Source: Pseudomonadota bacterium
GTDB taxonomy: Bacteria > SZUA-182 > DTGQ01
DNA length: 7,942 nt
Reading direction: 5' to 3'
Assembly: GCA_030605265.1 (NCBI GenBank)
Contig: JAUWIR010000184.1
Location: 1-7,942, forward strand
Below, piece by piece: positions 1 to 7,230 of the stretch (position 1 is the first letter of the stretch; each line of letters starts with the position of its first letter). The notes beneath the pieces were generated by a model, which was not told where the DNA came from, searched no databases, and worked only from the letters and a program-made list of their open reading frames with translations. A program made the translations under genes and the position numbers.

Positions 1-31
1 CAATATGTTAGCAGTTAGCACCTTAGCTCAC

Positions 32-92
32 AACCTATTGATTTTATTGGTTTTTCTTTAATTCTAAAAATATAATGTAACCTATTGATTTT
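32..92 (+). repeat. 14-bp direct repeat flanking the cbi/nik promoter (operator candidate)
   Basis: AACCTATTGATTTT occurs exactly at 32-45 and again at 79-92, 47 bp apart start to start. The first copy lies just upstream of the proposed -35 and the second covers the expected transcription start, as expected for a repressor operator pair. The first copy is also the left half of an imperfect palindrome, AACCTAT-N7-ATTGGTT (32-52), with one mismatch. It does not match the NikR half-site GTATGA that I know. A metal- or corrinoid-responsive regulator is an inference only; both repeats are AT-rich. Confidence 0.4.
47..76 (+). promoter_or_regulatory. Putative sigma-70 promoter for the NikL-like/cbiM operon
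   Basis: TTGGTT (47-52) and a perfect TATAAT (71-76) are separated by 18 bp, in AT-rich DNA. This would start transcription near 83 and leave a leader of about 108 nt before the first start codon. The call rests on hexamer match and position only. Confidence 0.45.
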
Positions 93-120
93 TAAACTAT
101 TTATGTCCATCTGTCTAATA

Positions 121-150
121 GGAGTTATACTCCAGGGCTAATTCCCCTTT
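121..150 (+). promoter_or_regulatory. Small hairpins in the leader of the NikL-like/cbiM operon
   Basis: GGAGT-TAT-ACTCC (121-133) is a perfect 5-bp inverted repeat. It is followed at once by a weaker AGGG/CCCT pairing (134-147) and a T-rich stretch to 153. The arrangement resembles a weak attenuator or operator in the leader. The stems are short and I recognise no riboswitch class, so the function is uncertain. Confidence 0.25.
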
Positions 151-190
151 TTTGATTTTGATATATATGTTTGATTACAGGAGATTTTTC

Positions 191-862
191 ATGAAAAGAT
201 TTTTTTCTATTTATGTCCAAGATAAGTTTTTGTTTTGGTTATTAATTCTCTTTTCCCTTTGGCTAGTTATCCCTTCAAGCTCCTATGCTCATAAAGTAAA
301 TATTTTTGCTTATGCAGAAGGCAATCAAGTTTATACTGAAAGTTATTTTCCGAACGGCCGAGCAGTCGAGGGGGGGACAGTGGAAGTCTATGACAGCCAA
401 AAGAATAAACTCATTACCGGGACTACAGATAAAGAAGGGAAATTCAATTTTGCTCTCCCGAAAAAAGATGATCTAAAGATCGTTCTTATTGCCAGTATGG
501 GACATAAAAACAGCTATCTTCTTAAAGCAAGCGAATTGTCAGACATAGTTTCGGATGGAGAATTAAAAATCGAATCAGGGGCTGAGGAGTCGCCGGCAGT
601 TGATGAGGCAGCCCCGCGAAATAGCGATCGTTCTTCTACCGGAATAAAACCCTCTTCACAAGCGCAAGTTTCCATGCAAATCGATCTTCGAGACATCAAA
701 AAGATCATTGATCAATCACTGGATCAAAAATTAGCCCCAATTAACCGCCAACTGGCCAAATCGCAGCAAGAGAGGATATCGCCTACTGAGATTTTTGGCG
801 GGATCGGATATATTTTTGGACTCTTCGGGCTTATCCTTTACTTTACTAAAAGAAAGGCTTAA
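191..862 (+). CDS. Periplasmic, membrane-anchored NikL/CbiL-like auxiliary protein of a Ni/Co ECF transporter
   Basis: This 223-aa protein has a signal sequence or N-terminal membrane segment (about 11-30), with a likely cleavage after SSSYA that would leave His34 at the mature N-terminus. Residues 34-115 look like a carboxypeptidase-regulatory-like beta domain, including NGRAVEGGTVEVYD and TDKEGKFNF. A charged, probably helical linker (160-195) leads to one C-terminal membrane segment (203-219) ending in KRKA, so the bulk is periplasmic. The architecture matches auxiliary proteins called NikL or CbiL next to NikM/CbiM, thought to assist Ni2+ or Co2+ capture. It precedes cbiM by 48 bp. I chose ATG191 because AGGAG (179-183) lies 7 nt upstream; a TTG at 152 in the same frame has no such site. 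The metal role is inferred from family and context; there is no His cluster. Confidence 0.7.
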   Translation: MKRFFSIYVQDKFLFWLLILFSLWLVIPSSSYAHKVNIFAYAEGNQVYTESYFPNGRAVEGGTVEVYDSQKNKLITGTTDKEGKFNFALPKKDDLKIVLIASMGHKNSYLLKASELSDIVSDGELKIESGAEESPAVDEAAPRNSDRSSTGIKPSSQAQVSMQIDLRDIKKIIDQSLDQKLAPINRQLAKSQQERISPTEIFGGIGYIFGLFGLILYFTKRKA

Positions 863-910
863 GGTAAAATACGATTGATTACCTAATATTAATTGAGCAA
901 GGAGCAGATT

Positions 911-1534
911 ATGCATATTTCTGACGGAGTTTTATCTACTCCGGTTTGTATTGGCGGGTATTTGGCTGCGATCGGGATAGCGGCAATTTGTATGAAGAAA
1001 AATATGGAATCCAAGGAGCTTCCCAAGGTTGCGGTTGTTACTTCTATTTTTTTTGTAGCTTCTCTTATTAATGTCCCTTTAGGGCCTACCAGTGTTCATC
1101 TAATCTTGCCGGGGCTGGTGGGAGTTACTCTTGGGGCTATGGCTTTTCCATCAATCCTGTTAGGCCTCATCCTGCAGTCCCTCCTGTTTCAGCACGGAGG
1201 CTTAACTACCATTGGCGCCAATACCCTGATGATGGGCATACCTGCCTTAATGAGCGGCTTTCTCTTTTATTGGGTAAAAAACTCTGATAATCGAAAACTG
1301 ATCATTACTACAGGCGCCCTCTGCGGCACTCTCGGAACACTTCTGGCCGGAGTGATCCTGGCTGTTTTGTTGGTCACGGCAGGAGAAGATTTTTTTGGTG
1401 TGGCCAAAATTGCTCTGCTGGCCCATGTGCCTGTGATAGTCATAGAAACCATTATTACCGGCGTAGCTGTTGCTTTTCTGTTAAAAGTAAAGCCGGACCT
1501 TATCGAGGTTAAATCCGGCAAATTTTCCAAGTAA
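911..1534 (+). CDS. cbiM: CbiM/NikM, substrate-binding S component of a cobalt/nickel ECF transporter
   Basis: This 207-aa integral membrane protein has several hydrophobic helices. It begins MHISDGVLS, the CbiM/NikM signature. In the family the N-terminal amine, His2 and a His in the GPTSVHL loop (here His63) bind the Ni2+ or Co2+ ion; all are present. The conserved QSLLFQHGGLTTIGANT segment is at 89-105. ATG911 is the start because the N-terminal Met-His is functionally required and AAGGAG (899-904) is 6 nt upstream; the in-frame TTG at 893 would add six residues before it. Normally cbiN, cbiQ and cbiO follow, but here the gene is followed by a terminator and convergent genes. Ni versus Co cannot be told from the sequence. 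Confidence 0.95.
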   Translation: MHISDGVLSTPVCIGGYLAAIGIAAICMKKNMESKELPKVAVVTSIFFVASLINVPLGPTSVHLILPGLVGVTLGAMAFPSILLGLILQSLLFQHGGLTTIGANTLMMGIPALMSGFLFYWVKNSDNRKLIITTGALCGTLGTLLAGVILAVLLVTAGEDFFGVAKIALLAHVPVIVIETIITGVAVAFLLKVKPDLIEVKSGKFSK

Positions 1535-1570
1535 TGGTAATATTCATCTATGAATAATCTCTCTTAACCC

Positions 1571-1622
1571 AAGGAGGATATATTATAGTATGTTATATGC
1601 TGTCACCTCCACTGCGAAGTGA
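1571..1622 (+). other. Isolated strong Shine-Dalgarno with a 10-codon reading frame, able to form a hairpin
   Basis: AAGGAGG (1571-1577) is a perfect ribosome binding site. The only downstream start, ATG1590, is 12 nt away and opens just MLYAVTSTAK before a TGA at 1620-1622. GGAGG plus ATATA (1573-1582) can pair with TATAT (1594-1598) and, across a bulge, CCTCC (1606-1610), which would hide the site. It could be a leader-peptide-like element, the relic of a lost gene after cbiM, or chance. Confidence 0.2.
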
Positions 1623-1817
1623 AAAATAACCAGCAGCGACCTTTTATCTAGAATAGACTGAAATTAAAAGGATAGATAATGTCTCCAATACCTTGAGGAA
1701 AGAGCTCTTTTTTGAATTGAATTTCATCATGACTTTCCAGATGATGGATTCAGGCTTATTTGCGGTCTTAATGTGAATTATTAGAAAGCCTCTAAGCCTT
1801 CATTAAGAATAATAACC

Positions 1818-1835
1818 AGAGGGGGCCCTCTTTTT
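1818..1835 (+). terminator. Rho-independent terminator of the NikL-like/cbiM operon
   Basis: AGAGGG (1818-1823) and CCCTCT (1826-1831) form a GC-rich palindrome, effectively a 5-bp stem with a 4-nt loop, and T1831-T1835 follow directly. It reads best on the + strand. On the - strand it would be followed by GGTTATTATT, a poor U-tract, so it could stop the convergent operon only weakly. It lies nearly 300 nt after the cbiM stop, so the mRNA has a long 3' end. Confidence 0.6.
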
Positions 1836-1884
1836 AAAGTTATATAGCACTTCGAGTGATCTATTTTCCATTTAGGTGTTAACT

Positions 1885-3303
1885 TTATGCCTTGATTTTA
1901 ATCCCTCGATTGCACATTGCCCGAATAAGTGTCATATCATGGGAAGCAATGACTATGGTCATTCCTTGTTTCTTATATTCCTTCAAAACCTGAATCAAAC
2001 GATTTATATTTGCCCCATCCATCCCGCTGGTGGGTTCATCTAATAAAAGCACGCGGGGGTCATAGATCAGGGCGGCAGCAATGGTCAGTCGTTGTTTTTC
2101 CCCTACGCTCAGGGAATGAGGATGTCTGTTTTCTAAAGATGTTAAGTTAAACTGGTCCAGAAGCTGAAGGGCTTTTTGATGGTCTCCACAGAAGGTCAGT
2201 TCCGAGAGAACAGTGGGCATGAAAAGTTGGTGGTCGGTATTTTGAAGTACAAGCCGTACTATCCTGCTTCGCCTTTTTTTCGGGATACGATGCACCTGTT
2301 CACCTTGTAGGAGTATTTTCCCTTCTGTGGGCGTTAATAATCCAGCCAAAAGACGAAGAAAAGTAGTTTTTCCTACACCATTCTCTCCAAAAAGGGCAAT
2401 AACCTCTCCCTTTTCAGCGGAAAAATTACCCATTGTGAAAAAAAAATTCTCTTTTCGACCAAATCGAAAAGAAATATGATCCAGGGAAAGAATAGGTGCA
2501 GGAGGAATCCGATCTTCCCAGAAATGAGAACCGAAGTCAAGTGCTTGCGTCTCTTCCCGCAACCCCCACTTTTTTAATATACTGGAATTTTGTAATATCT
2601 GAGGGCTACCATCATACTGAAGTCGCCCGTCTTGTAAAATGACTAGACGATCAGCATATTGGCAAGGGCCATGGAGACGATGTTCACATAAAATTATAGC
2701 CCTATTCTCTTCACGACTGAGTGCTTTTATGAGTTCATAGAAACGGGCTGTCGAGTGCTCATCAAGATTTGAGGTTGGTTCATCAAACAGGAGTATTTTG
2801 GGTTTTAAGGTGAGATTGGCGGCAATAGCTACTCGCTGTTTCTGCCCCTCGGACAAAGTATGAAGGGGCCGAGAAATCAGCGACTCTGCACCAGTGCTCT
2901 GAGCTGCCTGATAGGTTCTTTTGATAATTTTTTGGTCCTGAAGGCCGTGATTTTCCGGACCAAAGGCTAATTCGTCCTCAACCTGCATAGTAAAAAACTG
3001 GTCTTCAGGTTCCTGGAGCACCAAGCTTAGTGTTTTAGAGATTTCCCAATTGGGGATACTACTTAAGTCTTTACCTGCCAAGGATATAGTTCCCCTTATG
3101 GTACCTGGTATACTTCGTGGGACCAGTCCACTTAGGGCATACAGCAGTGAGGATTTTCCACTGCCGCTTGGCCCGGCCAAAATCAGAATTTCTCCCGGAT
3201 AGAGGTCAAGGCTGATATCTGTGAGCACAGGGTTTTTAGAAGCAGGATAGGAAAAGGAAACATTGTGGGCAGAAAGGAGAGGCTGATGATTTATAAAAGA
3301 CAT
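1885..3303 (-). CDS. ecfA: EcfA-type ATPase with two fused ATP-binding domains (EcfAA')
   Basis: This 472-aa protein is two ABC ATPase domains in one chain, the cytosolic motor of an ECF importer. Domain 1 (about 10-235) has Walker A GPSGSGKS (44-51), Q-loop LQEPEDQF (96-103), signature LSEGQKQR (150-157), Walker B ILLFDEP (170-176) and H-loop His208. Domain 2 (about 270-472) has Walker A GENGVGKT (306-313), Q-loop LQNTDHQLF, signature LSVGEKQR (398-405), Walker B VLLLDEP (418-424) and His455. Both sites look catalytically complete. The LQEPEDQF Q-loop is typical of ECF ATPases. It is the last gene of the operon, 4 nt after ecfT. I start it at ATG3303: the frame extends further up to 3363 but inside ecfT. 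The start has only a weak AAGAG or a distant GGGG, so translation is probably coupled to ecfT. Confidence 0.92.
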   Translation of the reverse strand: MSFINHQPLLSAHNVSFSYPASKNPVLTDISLDLYPGEILILAGPSGSGKSSLLYALSGLVPRSIPGTIRGTISLAGKDLSSIPNWEISKTLSLVLQEPEDQFFTMQVEDELAFGPENHGLQDQKIIKRTYQAAQSTGAESLISRPLHTLSEGQKQRVAIAANLTLKPKILLFDEPTSNLDEHSTARFYELIKALSREENRAIILCEHRLHGPCQYADRLVILQDGRLQYDGSPQILQNSSILKKWGLREETQALDFGSHFWEDRIPPAPILSLDHISFRFGRKENFFFTMGNFSAEKGEVIALFGENGVGKTTFLRLLAGLLTPTEGKILLQGEQVHRIPKKRRSRIVRLVLQNTDHQLFMPTVLSELTFCGDHQKALQLLDQFNLTSLENRHPHSLSVGEKQRLTIAAALIYDPRVLLLDEPTSGMDGANINRLIQVLKEYKKQGMTIVIASHDMTLIRAMCNRGIKIKA

Positions 3304-3307
3304 ACTC

Positions 3308-4048
3308 TTACATACCCCATTTAAGATATGCGTATCGATCACAATAAAAAAAAATGAGGCCAATAATTAAGAGAGAAATAAGAAAGAGATAATCAGGGGT
3401 GCTGATGGTGAGTTTTTGTCGACAGGTGCGGGGGATAGGGGCCCCAAAACCTCGCATGGTAGCAGCCATGGCCAGAGTGTCGGCTTTTTTTATTGCTCGT
3501 ATGACCACTGGAAAGATAAAAGCGCGACCGGAGTATACCGGGTGTCTTAGCCATTGGTAAAATCCGATTCCTCTCCCTTGGAGGTTATTGCTGATAAGCT
3601 CCATTTCCTGAAGTAGATGAGGAAAAAAGCGGATGGCTATGGCTAGAACAAAGATGAGCGGAGGGGGAAGGTGTAATTTTTCAAGACCTAGAATAAATCG
3701 GGAAGAGGAAGTTGTCAGCATAAAAATCAATCCTGAGCCGGTAAAGATAAAAACACGCACAATGGCCCTTGCTGAAGCTATGCCGTCAAGGTGTATCGGG
3801 CACTGTGCCCTTGCCCAAAAGTATAATAGAATACAAGCTGAAAGGAATAAACCTGCGCCAATTTCCATTTTTGTAAAAAATCGGCCGGAAGGCTTAAGGA
3901 AAATGAGAAAAATAATGGGAATACTGAGATAGGCCAGAAGGACAGGTACTGTGTGCAAAAAAAATGAAAGAAGGCAAAAGAGTATCAATCCGGCCATTTT
4001 AGCACGTGGATCTATTATGGTGCAATTGGCTGTTTGCTCAAATTGCAT
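3308..4048 (-). CDS. ecfT: EcfT, transmembrane coupling component of an ECF transporter
   Basis: This 246-aa membrane protein of the EcfT/CbiQ family links the S component to the ATPases. Hydrophobic segments lie around 18-52, 63-78, 94-112, 127-143 and 218-236. Between the last two is the long cytoplasmic coupling region with the two short Arg-Gly motifs of the family, QGRGIGF (157-163) and TMRGFGAP (197-204). The N-terminal DPRAKM is also typical. AAGGAA (4058-4063 on the complement) stands 9 nt before ATG4048. A 90-bp gap separates it from the TrmO-like gene, and the ATPase gene starts 4 nt after its stop. It could equally be called CbiQ-like; I prefer EcfT because the partner is a fused AA' ATPase. 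Confidence 0.92.
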   Translation of the reverse strand: MQFEQTANCTIIDPRAKMAGLILFCLLSFFLHTVPVLLAYLSIPIIFLIFLKPSGRFFTKMEIGAGLFLSACILLYFWARAQCPIHLDGIASARAIVRVFIFTGSGLIFMLTTSSSRFILGLEKLHLPPPLIFVLAIAIRFFPHLLQEMELISNNLQGRGIGFYQWLRHPVYSGRAFIFPVVIRAIKKADTLAMAATMRGFGAPIPRTCRQKLTISTPDYLFLISLLIIGLIFFYCDRYAYLKWGM

Positions 4049-4138
4049 AAGGTATCATTCCTTATAGGCATTTAGTGATTCAACATCAACAACTGAGAAT
4101 CCTTAATAAAGAACACTTTTATTTCTATTTATTTTTCT

Positions 4139-4633
4139 CTAGTCATTTGCCTGTTCATGCCCATGGCCATGCCCATGTCCATGATGGTGTTCTTTTAGGT
4201 GCTCTTCTATCCATTGAGGTACGGAAGCTTCAGGATAAGCGTCAAAATGGGGCAGATATGGTTTTATATCCAGGATGGGAGTGCCGTCAACTGCATCAAG
4301 GCCCTTTACTGTCATAGTCCCCTCCTCAGTGGAGAAATCTAGAAGCTCAACGGTTGACAATCCTATAGGATTGGGTCGCACCGGCATCCTGGTGGCAAAC
4401 ACTTTGACATGTTTGGGTTTGTGATGTTCTTTGGGCATTTTCCATTTTTTGTGTTGATTAATATAAAAGAGGATGATTACATGAGAATACCCGTCAAGAC
4501 CGCCCAACCCTCTTTTATACTGGGGCATTAGTTTAATTTTGCAGGTATCGGCGGTCCAGCCCCGAGATGTATGTTGTACATCGGTAATTCCTTTTACTTC
4601 TGAAAATACTCTGCCTATTTCACGAAACTCCAT
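4139..4633 (-). CDS. trmO: TrmO/TsaA-family (YaeB) SAM-dependent methyltransferase-like protein with a His-rich tail
   Basis: This 164-aa protein keeps the core of the TrmO (TsaA/VirR) fold: LDGYSHVIILFYI (46-58), RMPVRPNPIGLS (82-93) and DAVDGTPILDIKPYLP (113-128). Classical TrmO N6-methylates threonylcarbamoyl-adenosine 37 in tRNA using S-adenosylmethionine. Two things differ. The N-terminal PRQ motif of typical members is missing; the region reads ITDVQHTSRGWTADTCKIKL. The C-terminus ends in HHHGHGHGHGHEQAND, with eight His between 145 and 159. The gene overlaps the S-component gene by 14 nt and sits inside a transporter operon, so I infer a role in metal handling or ligand modification rather than tRNA. 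ATG4633 is chosen because GAGGAG lies 7 nt upstream; the frame runs on to 4687. Confidence 0.8.
   Translation of the reverse strand: MEFREIGRVFSEVKGITDVQHTSRGWTADTCKIKLMPQYKRGLGGLDGYSHVIILFYINQHKKWKMPKEHHKPKHVKVFATRMPVRPNPIGLSTVELLDFSTEEGTMTVKGLDAVDGTPILDIKPYLPHFDAYPEASVPQWIEEHLKEHHHGHGHGHGHEQAND
4157..4201 (-). other. Histidine-rich C-terminal tail (metal-binding candidate)
   Basis: Codons for residues 145-159 of the TrmO-like protein include eight His, six of them in the alternating run HHHGHGHGHGH. Such tails bind Ni2+, Zn2+ or Co2+ in metallochaperones such as HypB and SlyD. The DNA is a simple repeat of Gly-His codons (GGC CAT type), a form that expands and contracts easily. Confidence 0.75.
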
Positions 4634-5204
4634 AAAACTTCTCCTCTCTTTCTGATAAAAGTCCAAGGCGCTGAAGCTCTCGGCCAAGTTTGGAGCCTAT
4701 TATGCCGGCCAGGGCCCCAAGCACCAGGGAGCCTATTAAAAGGGCTGCTGTCACCCGGGGATGCTGCAGAATTATTTTTTTTGCCGGCAGCCCAAGGACA
4801 ATAAAAAATAGGAAAGCGCTCACGGGTTTACTAAAATTTAACACTCCCCCTAAAACTGCACCCTGTACAAAACCTAACTGAGAGCCCCTTCCTTTAATGA
4901 TCCAATAGACTGTATCCGTTAGTATCCCGCCAATGAGGGGCGCAAAGAAGGAAAAAGGAAATCCCCCCGGTTTTAAAAAGGAAGTTAGGGCATAGATCAA
5001 TTCAATAAAAGTAGCTGTGCCCACCTTTCTAATTCTATATATGGCAATGAGTGTTAAAAGGACCCTGGGCGGGCCTGCCAACCAAGATCCGAGGAAGGGC
5101 ATACCCGTAATGGCCCGGGTAGGCATGCCGATTAAAAAACCAAGGCCAAGTCCCATAGCTGAGACAATACCGATAAGGGTAAGGTCTCTATTAGTAAAAT
5201 ACAT
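4620..5204 (-). CDS. ECF transporter S component, substrate unknown
   Basis: This 194-aa, very hydrophobic protein has about six membrane segments (near 9-27, 38-57, 62-78, 84-104, 113-140 and 152-172). It has the small-residue-rich first helix (SAMGLGLG, 15-22) by which S components pack against EcfT. Loops include GMPTRAITGMPFLGSW (26-41) and KPGGFPFSFFAPLIGG (78-93). I cannot place it in a named vitamin family such as BioY, RibU, ThiT or CblT, and it lacks the CbiM signature. It starts 16 nt after the TonB receptor stop, with AAGGAG 5 nt before ATG5204, and overlaps the TrmO-like gene. Context suggests it receives what the TonB receptor brings in. Function as S component is likely; substrate is open. 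Confidence 0.8.
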   Translation of the reverse strand: MYFTNRDLTLIGIVSAMGLGLGFLIGMPTRAITGMPFLGSWLAGPPRVLLTLIAIYRIRKVGTATFIELIYALTSFLKPGGFPFSFFAPLIGGILTDTVYWIIKGRGSQLGFVQGAVLGGVLNFSKPVSAFLFFIVLGLPAKKIILQHPRVTAALLIGSLVLGALAGIIGSKLGRELQRLGLLSEREEKFYGVS

Positions 5205-6813
5205 TTTTTCTCCTTAATAATTAATAATTATAAGCTATTTCTCCAAAAAATCGGCGTTCCTCAGCCCTATTGAATTCATAATACTCCCGATCTAAGATAT
5301 TGTTGACAGCTAAAGAAAGCTTAATCTGTTCATTTATCAGAAAGCCTATTTTTGCATTGAGAATAAAATAAGGATCATAGGAGCCCGGAACATTTTCGAC
5401 TGTATCAGAGTTATCATCCTGTTTATACACCTTTCCTCTGTATTGTCCTGTCAGGGAAGTCTCAATATTGGCAAAGTCCAAGTCCAGGCCGATATTGGCC
5501 ATTACCCAGGGAACAAGAGGAACGCGTTTGCCCTCTGATTCCGGGTTGGCAGAGTTTTCGGTGATTTTTGCATTTTGATAGGTCAAATTTCCCCACCAAG
5601 TCAACCATGATGTTAAATGATGCTCTATTTCACCTTCAAGGCCCCTGGTTTGTCCCTCTCCTGCATTTTCTTTTTTAAAAGTATCAGGTGATGTATTCGG
5701 ATCAACCAGGCGAGGATAGATCATGTCCTTTATCCTATTTTCAAAATAGGTTAACCGAAGACTTGCGGCCTCGGTCATTTCCCAGTCCCCCCCTATTTCC
5801 CAGGAAAATGTTTTCTCAGGATCAAGGTCAGGGTTCATCAGGGTGATTTGATTTGATGATATATTGGTTCGATAAAGTGCATGGATCGGCGGAGTACGAA
5901 AGGCCGTGCCGATCATCCCCCTGATTTTCGTATTGGAAAAGGGGCTGTATAAAAAGCCAAGCCTTTCGGTAAGATTTTTTTGCTTTTTGGTATCAAAGTG
6001 AGTTGTTTCCCCTTGTTCAGTTGTTTGTTCTCCTTCACTTTCCCACTGATCATAACGGGCGCCCAATAGGAAACTAAGCTTTGGATTAAAAGAATATTCA
6101 TCTTGCAAGAAAGCAAAAAGAGTTTTATCTTCCCCTTTGGTTTGTGATTTTTTTTTAACCTTTGTATCAGGGGCCTGCCAATTGGCTAAAGACCATTCTT
6201 TGTTTTTAACATCATTTGTCAAATAACCTGCGCCTACTGTCAATCCATGCTCTCCCAGGATGAGGTGGGTCTCTCCTTCCATGTGCAAAGAGGTGCTTGG
6301 CGTATCCGATAAAGTGCCGGTACCGCCCTCTAAAGTAGCTTCTTTTGAAGGAGATAAATGTCTATTTCGATATTCGTCTATATATCCTATGGTCAGCTTA
6401 TAGCTTGTTGTATCAGTAACATGCCGGCTGAAAGTGCCCTGGTAGGTATTTTTCTTTTTTTGGCTTTTACTATTTAAAAAATCTGCTTCCTTTAAAACGA
6501 GAGGATTGGATTGGTTTGGGTCCAATTGCAGCGACCCTTTATACACTGTGTTTCCCTTCTGGTTATAAAGGTTAGACTGGGGCCCTTCAAAACCGCTCTC
6601 TGTTTGGTAATTCATAAAAAGGGCCTTTACAGTCATGGAGGGTGAAAAATCAAAAGAGAAATGAGAAGAAAAATTTTCTATTTCACTCCAATGTCTTCCC
6701 TTATCTCCCAGAAGATAGGCATCTTTCCCTGTGGGGGTTTTAGTCTTAGACCATCCTGTAACAGGAATAATTGTTTCTCCACCTGAATTACTGCCGGTAG
6801 CTTGAAAGGCCCC

Positions 6814-6903
6814 TCCGCCTGTGCCGGAACCTGTGCCAGTTCCGGCGCCTGTTCCGGAATCTGTGCCGGAATCTGTTCCCGCAGTTGTCCCGGGACCCGC
6901 TCC
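6814..6903 (-). repeat. Gly/Thr/Ser/Asp low-complexity repeat inside the receptor
   Basis: Residues about 235-264 of the rejoined receptor are almost only G, T, S, A and D (GTDSGTDSGTGAGTGTGSGT). At DNA level, related 6- and 12-bp units such as GGAATCTGTGCC repeat on the + strand. It falls early in the barrel, between YVVKSI and TIIPVTGWS, where an exposed extracellular loop is expected. The repeats invite slippage, so loop length may vary between strains. Confidence 0.7.
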
Positions 6904-7160
6904 AGGACTTATGCTTTTAACAACGTACTGGTCAATATAGCCGTCGGTTTTCCTTTGTTCATACCCTAGAGAAAATGAGAGTTTGTCTCGTATTTTGCTT
7001 CCTGCATAAAAGCGAAAACCCTTTGTGCCGTCTTCACCATAAAGTCCTTTAAGATCAAAGGTGGTTTTTTCAATCTCCTTGGGAATGATCTGAATAACAC
7101 CGCCCATAGCCGTTCCTCCATAGAGAGGAGAATAGGGGCCCCTGACGATCTCAATCCTGT

Positions 7161-7230
7161 CTATGCTGGAGACGGGGAGTCCCGCCCAATCAACTTGTCC
7201 ATTGTAACCGCCGTTTTTAGGGGATGGCCG
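7161..7230 (-). other. Frameshift window in the TonB receptor (most likely A5 run at 7218-7214)
   Basis: Frame 1 stays open to the TAG at 7161-7163, and frame 2 is open only below the TAA at 7233-7231, so the shift must lie between them. Family-like sequence HPLK then NGGYNG is restored if CTA-AAA is followed by AAC, meaning one A is missing from what would be an A6 run (T7214-T7218 on the + strand). Confidence 0.8.

Larger units (their letters stand above)
1535..1884. other. Convergent intergenic region, no convincing gene
   Basis: These 350 bp lie between the stops of cbiM and the ATPase gene. I read the + strand for a remnant of cbiN or cbiQ and found only very short frames broken by stops. 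The stretch holds an isolated AAGGAGG (1571-1577), a CATCAT/ATGATG inverted repeat around 1726-1747, and the terminator at 1818-1835. I see nothing else I can support. Confidence 0.6.

Noticed and set aside
152..190. Upstream TTG start for the NikL-like gene
   Set aside because: No ribosome site precedes it, and it adds 13 residues before a normal signal sequence. ATG191 has AGGAG 7 nt upstream.
893..910. Upstream TTG start for cbiM
   Set aside because: It overlaps the AAGGAG ribosome site and would bury the metal-binding Met1-His2 N-terminus.
3633..3932. 99-aa + strand frame opposite ecfT
   Set aside because: Antisense shadow of a well-supported membrane protein gene; no family features.
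4075..4317. 80-aa + strand frame with HAHGHAHVHDG
   Set aside because: It is the antisense reading of the His/Gly codon repeat in the TrmO-like tail. The motif is an artefact of CAT/ATG and GGC/GCC complementarity.
7209..7222. Canonical programmed -1 frameshift site in the receptor
   Set aside because: The heptamer A-AAA-AAC would need six A; only five are present, and no bacterial precedent for TonB receptors is known to me. A lost base is simpler, though slippage is not excluded.
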